This document shows positions 4,928 to 8,418 of a stretch of 8,418 bases of DNA, piece after piece; position 1 is the stretch's first letter; every line of letters starts with the position of its first letter. The DNA comes from Prolixibacteraceae bacterium (lineage in GTDB: Bacteria > Bacteroidota > Bacteroidia > Bacteroidales > Prolixibacteraceae), in contig DAIDJX010000140.1 in NCBI GenBank assembly GCA_027451165.1, positions 1 through 8,418 of the forward strand. Reading direction: 5' to 3'. The translations under genes and the position numbers were made by a program. The notes beneath the pieces are model-generated. The model worked only from the letters and a program-made list of their open reading frames with translations. It did not search any database and was not told where the DNA came from.

Positions 4928-7900
4928 ATGAACGGGAATAGTATAAAGAAAGTGATCGTCCTGGGATCCGGGGCCCTGAAGATCGGTGAAGCCGGAGAAT
5001 TTGACTATAGTGGGTCACAAGCCTTAAAAGCGCTGAAAGAAGAAGGTATTGAAACCATTTTGATCAATCCCAACATTGCGACCATTCAGACATCAGAGGA
5101 GATCGCCGACAAAGTGTACTTTTTGCCGGTAACCCCCTGGTTCGTCGAGGAGGTGATCAAAAAGGAAAAGCCCGAGGGTATCATGCTCGCTTTCGGTGGT
5201 CAGACCGCCCTGAACTGTGGTGTGCAGCTTTTTAAGAGCGGTGTCTTTGAGCAATACAACCTCCGGGTGCTGGGAACTCCTGTACAGGCCATCATGGAAA
5301 CGGAAGACCGCGACCTTTTCTCCAGGTTGCTTGCTGAGATTCAGGTTAAAACCCCTCAAAGCATTGCTGCAGTGAATATGGAAGAAGCCCTGAATGCAGC
5401 CACCAGGCTGGGATTTCCCCTCATCATCAGGGCCGCCTATACCCTCGGTGGACTTGGCAGCGGATTCTGCAGTAACATGGAGGAGCTCAAAACGCTTGCT
5501 GCCAAAGCCTTCACTTACAGCCCCCAAATTCTGGTGGAAGAATCCCTGAAGGGTTGGAAGGAGGTAGAATATGAAGTGATGCGCGACCGTTTCGACAATT
5601 GTATCACGGTTTGTAATATGGAGAACTTTGATCCACTGGGCATCCATACCGGAGAAAGTATTGTAGTGGCTCCCTCACAGACACTTACCAACTCAGAATA
5701 TCATAAACTAAGGGCCATTGCGATCAAAATTATTCGCCGCGTCGGCGTGGTTGGCGAATGTAATGTGCAGTTTACTTTGGATCCTCACTCCGAAGACTAC
5801 CGGGTAATTGAAGTAAATGCCCGATTGTCAAGATCTTCGGCCCTGGCTTCCAAAGCAACCGGCTATCCGCTGGCTTTTGTGGCGGCCAAACTGGGACTTG
5901 GTTACGGGCTCCATGAACTGAAAAATTCCGTGACACGGATGACTACTGCCTGTTTCGAACCGGCGCTGGACTACTGTGTGGTTAAAATTCCCCGCTGGGA
6001 CCTGAACAAATTCATCGGAGTCTCCAAAACCATCGGAAGTTCCATGAAAAGCGTGGGTGAAATCATGGCCATAGGCAGAACTTTTGAAGAGGCCATCCAG
6101 AAAGGTATCCGGATGACTGGTACCGGGATGCACGGTTTTGTGGGCAACAGGGATGAAATCACCATTGAAGCCATAGAAGAAGAACTGGCCAATCCAACCG
6201 ACCGGCGCATATTTGCCATCGCTGAAGCCTTTTACAAAGGTTATTCCGTGGAAGATATCCATGAACGCACACGTATTGACCGCTGGTTCCTCTACCGCCT
6301 GCAGAACATTTTCCGGATCCGGCAGATTTTGACCGGCTATTCTGCGATAGAAGAGTTACCGGGTGAACTGCTCTCAGAATGTAAAAAAGCAGGTTTTTCT
6401 GATTTTCAGATTGGCCGGCTGGTTTTAAGCAGTGCAGCCAGAGAAATGGAGGAGACCATGCTTAGGGTGCGTACCTACCGGAAATCGCTTGGGATAGTTC
6501 CGGTGGTCAAGCAGATTGACACCCTGGCAGGGGAGTATCCTGCAGTTACGAACTACCTTTACGTAACCTACCACGGAACGGAGGATGATGTGGAATTCAA
6601 CCACGATGGAAAATCAGTCATTGTTTTGGGTTCCGGAGCTTATCGCATCGGCAGCAGTGTAGAATTTGACTGGTGTTCGGTCAACGCGGTGAAAACCATC
6701 CATGAGCAGCAATACCGGTCGGTTATGATCAACTACAACCCTGAAACTGTCAGTACCGATTATGATACCTGTGACAGGCTCTATTTTGATGAACTTTCCA
6801 CGGAAAGGGTACTCGACATTGTTGACTTTGAACAGCCACTCGGCGTGGTGGTTTCGATGGGCGGTCAGATTCCCAACAACCTGGCCATGAAGCTCTACCG
6901 GCAGAAGGTGCCTGTCCTGGGAACATCCCCCCTCGATATTGACCGGGCAGAAGACCGCGATAAATTCTCCTCCCTGCTCGACAAATTAGGGGTTGATCAA
7001 CCCCGTTGGGCCAAATTGTCTACGACCGATGACATCCACCGGTTCATTGACAAAGTGGGCTTCCCGGTACTCATCCGGCCCTCTTACGTACTTTCAGGCG
7101 CCGCCATGAATGTGGTTTCCAATGAGGATCAACTGGAGCATTTCCTCAAAATGGCTGCAGATGTTTCCAAAGAACATCCGGTGGTGGTCAGTGAATTCAT
7201 TGAACAAGCCAAAGAGATTGAAATTGACGCGGTGGCCAGCAAAGGGGAGATCATCGCCTATGCCATTTCAGAACACGTGGAATTTGCCGGCGTTCATTCC
7301 GGAGATGCTACCATCGTTTTCCCACCCCAGAAACTTTATGTGGAAACCATTCGCCGCATCAAAAAAATATCCAGAGAGATTGCGGAATCCCTTCAAATCA
7401 CCGGACCGTTCAATATGCAGTTTCTGGCCCGCGACAACGACATCAAGGTAATTGAATGTAACCTGAGGGCTTCCAGAAGTTTTCCTTTTGTTTCAAAAGT
7501 AATGAAGCTCAATCTGATTGACATCGCTACACGTGTCATGTTGGGCATTAATGTCGCCAAACCCGACAAATCGCTGTTTGAACTTGACTATGTGGGCGTA
7601 AAAGCGCCACAGTTCTCTTTTGCCCGCTTACTGAACGCCGATCCGGTACAGGGAGTCGATATGTCATCCACCGGAGAAGTGGGCTGCATCGGTGAAAATT
7701 TCTACGAAGCTATTCTGAAAGCCATGTTGTCGGTTGGTTATACCATTCCAAAAAAGAACATTCTGATCTCTTCCGGGCCATCGCGCTCCAAGATTGAATT
7801 GTTGCAAAGTGCCCGCATGTTGAGGGAAAGAGGCTATCAGTTGTTTGCCACCGAGGGAACACATAAGTTCCTGACTGAGAACGGGGTTGAAAACAGGCTG

Positions 7901-8155
7901 CTGCATTGGCCCGACGAGGAAGACCGTCATCCCAATACACTGGAGTATCTTAAATCCAGAAAGATTGACCTGGTGATCAACATTCCCAAAAACTTCACAA
8001 AAAGAGAACTTCGGAATGGTTATAACATCAGAAGAAGCGCGATTGACTTCAATATTCCGCTGATCACCAATGCAAGGGTTGCCAGCGCTTTTGTTTATGC
8101 CATCTGCAAATATCAGCCTGAAAACCTGCCGGTAAAAAGCTGGGCTGAATATTGA
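4928..8155 (+). CDS. carB: Carbamoyl-phosphate synthase large subunit CarB
   Basis: Makes carbamoyl phosphate from bicarbonate, ammonia from CarA, and two ATP. The 1075-residue protein has the full duplicated structure. The carboxyphosphate half (about 1-400) begins VLGSGALKIGEAGEFDYSG (11-29), with an ATP-grasp containing EDR (126-128), GGLGSG (174-179) and IEVNARLSRSSALASKATG (294-312). An oligomerisation domain (about 405-555) follows. The carbamoyl-phosphate half starts at GKSVIVLGSGAYRIGSS (561-577) and has a second ATP-grasp with IECNLRASRSFPFVSK (842-857). The C-terminal MGS-like allosteric domain is at about 940-1062. Many stretches, such as NLRASRSFPFVSK, TNYLYVTYHG and GSSVEFDWC, read like vertebrate CPS1 or CAD rather than E. 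coli CarB. The ATG at 4928 gives the expected N-terminus; the upstream AT-rich sequence has no Shine-Dalgarno motif. It follows carA after a 116-bp spacer filled by heptad repeats. Confidence 0.97.
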   Translation: MNGNSIKKVIVLGSGALKIGEAGEFDYSGSQALKALKEEGIETILINPNIATIQTSEEIADKVYFLPVTPWFVEEVIKKEKPEGIMLAFGGQTALNCGVQLFKSGVFEQYNLRVLGTPVQAIMETEDRDLFSRLLAEIQVKTPQSIAAVNMEEALNAATRLGFPLIIRAAYTLGGLGSGFCSNMEELKTLAAKAFTYSPQILVEESLKGWKEVEYEVMRDRFDNCITVCNMENFDPLGIHTGESIVVAPSQTLTNSEYHKLRAIAIKIIRRVGVVGECNVQFTLDPHSEDYRVIEVNARLSRSSALASKATGYPLAFVAAKLGLGYGLHELKNSVTRMTTACFEPALDYCVVKIPRWDLNKFIGVSKTIGSSMKSVGEIMAIGRTFEEAIQKGIRMTGTGMHGFVGNRDEITIEAIEEELANPTDRRIFAIAEAFYKGYSVEDIHERTRIDRWFLYRLQNIFRIRQILTGYSAIEELPGELLSECKKAGFSDFQIGRLVLSSAAREMEETMLRVRTYRKSLGIVPVVKQIDTLAGEYPAVTNYLYVTYHGTEDDVEFNHDGKSVIVLGSGAYRIGSSVEFDWCSVNAVKTIHEQQYRSVMINYNPETVSTDYDTCDRLYFDELSTERVLDIVDFEQPLGVVVSMGGQIPNNLAMKLYRQKVPVLGTSPLDIDRAEDRDKFSSLLDKLGVDQPRWAKLSTTDDIHRFIDKVGFPVLIRPSYVLSGAAMNVVSNEDQLEHFLKMAADVSKEHPVVVSEFIEQAKEIEIDAVASKGEIIAYAISEHVEFAGVHSGDATIVFPPQKLYVETIRRIKKISREIAESLQITGPFNMQFLARDNDIKVIECNLRASRSFPFVSKVMKLNLIDIATRVMLGINVAKPDKSLFELDYVGVKAPQFSFARLLNADPVQGVDMSSTGEVGCIGENFYEAILKAMLSVGYTIPKKNILISSGPSRSKIELLQSARMLRERGYQLFATEGTHKFLTENGVENRLLHWPDEEDRHPNTLEYLKSRKIDLVINIPKNFTKRELRNGYNIRRSAIDFNIPLITNARVASAFVYAICKYQPENLPVKSWAEY

Positions 8156-8156
8156 A

Positions 8157-8180
8157 TTGGGCCAGTAACCGTTGCCCCAA
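8157..8180 (+). other. Weak hairpin just after the carB stop
   Basis: TTGGG (8157-8161) pairs with CCCAA (8176-8180), and CA with TG beyond a C-C mismatch, around an 8-nt loop. It begins two bases after the carB TGA. No T run follows, so it is a poor intrinsic terminator; it may protect the 3' end of the carB message or be chance. Confidence 0.3.
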
Positions 8181-8218
8181 CAAATAGAAACATTTACCTA
8201 TCTGAATAATATAGGAAA

Positions 8219-8418
8219 ATGCTATATTTGGGTCGTATTTATATCATTATATATCCAATATTGAAATTAACAGTAAACACAGAAGGTTGTAGTACGGTAA
8301 TTGCCCCGGAATGCCTGGGGTGTCGCGAGAATTGCTGCAAAACCTGCTTTGGCACAGAAACAGGGAAAATGTTCAAATCACTTTCCGACGAAGAATTCAA
8401 ACTTTTAACCGATAATAA
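8219..8418 (+). CDS. 5' end of a probable Crp/Fnr-family transcriptional regulator (partial, runs off the window)
   Basis: An open frame from ATG 8219 to the window end gives 66 residues. Its recognisable part is a cysteine-rich start, C-x2-C-x3-C-C-x2-C (C32, C35, C39, C40, C43), then MFKSLSDEEFKLLTDN. A short cysteine cluster followed by a phrase of the type 'F..L..EE...L' is how many Bacteroidota Crp/Fnr-like regulators begin, just before the cyclic-nucleotide-binding fold. That fold and the DNA-binding helix lie outside the window, so the call is tentative. The start is uncertain. ATG 8219 gives an unusual hydrophobic N-terminus (LYLGRIYIIIYP), and a -7-like promoter element sits on it. 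TTG 8261 would give a shorter protein starting just before KLTVNTEG. An in-frame stop is at 8207. The function of the cysteines (Fe-S cluster, redox or metal) is unknown. Confidence 0.5.
   Translation, partial: MLYLGRIYIIIYPILKLTVNTEGCSTVIAPECLGCRENCCKTCFGTETGKMFKSLSDEEFKLLTDN
8223..8230 (+). promoter_or_regulatory. Possible Bacteroidota -7 promoter element for the partial regulator gene
   Basis: TATATTTG fits TAnnTTTG and lies in the AT-rich stretch after carB. A start site near 8236 would exclude the ATG at 8219 and favour initiation at TTG 8261. No clear -33 element is present, so this is a weak call resting on one short motif. Confidence 0.35.

Noticed and set aside
5093..5647. Minus-strand ORF of 184 codons within carB
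   Set aside because: It lies wholly inside conserved carB coding sequence; composition and lack of motifs mark it as a shadow.
8157..8180. Rho-independent terminator of carAB
   Set aside because: The stem is short with a mismatch and no T run follows; kept only as a weak hairpin.
8311..8415. Short frame from ATG 8311 ending in a stop near the window edge
   Set aside because: It competes with the frame that encodes the regular cysteine motif and the Crp/Fnr-like helix; its own translation shows no family features.

Overview
The window is a compact arginine and carbamoyl-phosphate locus, almost certainly from a Bacteroidota (Bacteroidetes) chromosome, perhaps Bacteroidales-like. The reasons are the cluster order argR - GNAT acetyltransferase - argG - argC, A/T-rich start regions without Shine-Dalgarno sequences, -7 promoter elements of the TAnnTTTG type, and a CarB that resembles eukaryotic carbamoyl-phosphate synthetases more than the E. 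coli enzyme. No mobile element, CRISPR array, tRNA or rRNA was seen.

Layout. The minus strand, read right to left, carries argR (3523-3041), a GNAT acyltransferase (3027-2347), argG (2332-1145) and argC (1062-88). Gaps of 13, 14 and 82 bp indicate one operon. The 82-bp argG-argC gap holds two copies of an imperfect palindromic repeat. Past argC, positions 23-89 are a heptameric GATTnnn tandem repeat. The plus strand carries carA (3741-4811) and carB (4928-8155), divergent from argR. Their 116-bp spacer is largely filled by a second GATTnnn heptad array. After carB, the 5' end of another plus-strand gene runs off the window. It encodes a cysteine-rich start that looks like the N-terminus of a Crp/Fnr-family regulator.

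The 217-bp argR/carA divergent region is the regulatory core. Next to argR there are two near-identical 14-bp ARG-box-like elements, one over the argR start codon and one over its -7 promoter element. Ahead of carA there is a -7 element, a 39-codon leader ORF that overlaps the carA start codon, and a strong intrinsic-terminator hairpin (11-bp stem plus eight T) inside that ORF. This is the architecture of a transcription attenuator.

How the genes work together. The GNAT protein is the likely N-acylglutamate synthase (first step). ArgC reduces N-acylglutamyl-phosphate. CarAB makes carbamoyl phosphate for the transcarbamylase step and for pyrimidines. ArgG converts citrulline to argininosuccinate. 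ArgR senses arginine and probably represses its own operon. argB, argD, the transcarbamylase gene and argH are not in the window. The observations most worth follow-up are the carA leader, the paired operators, and the CPS1-like allosteric domain of CarB encoded beside a candidate N-acylglutamate synthase.
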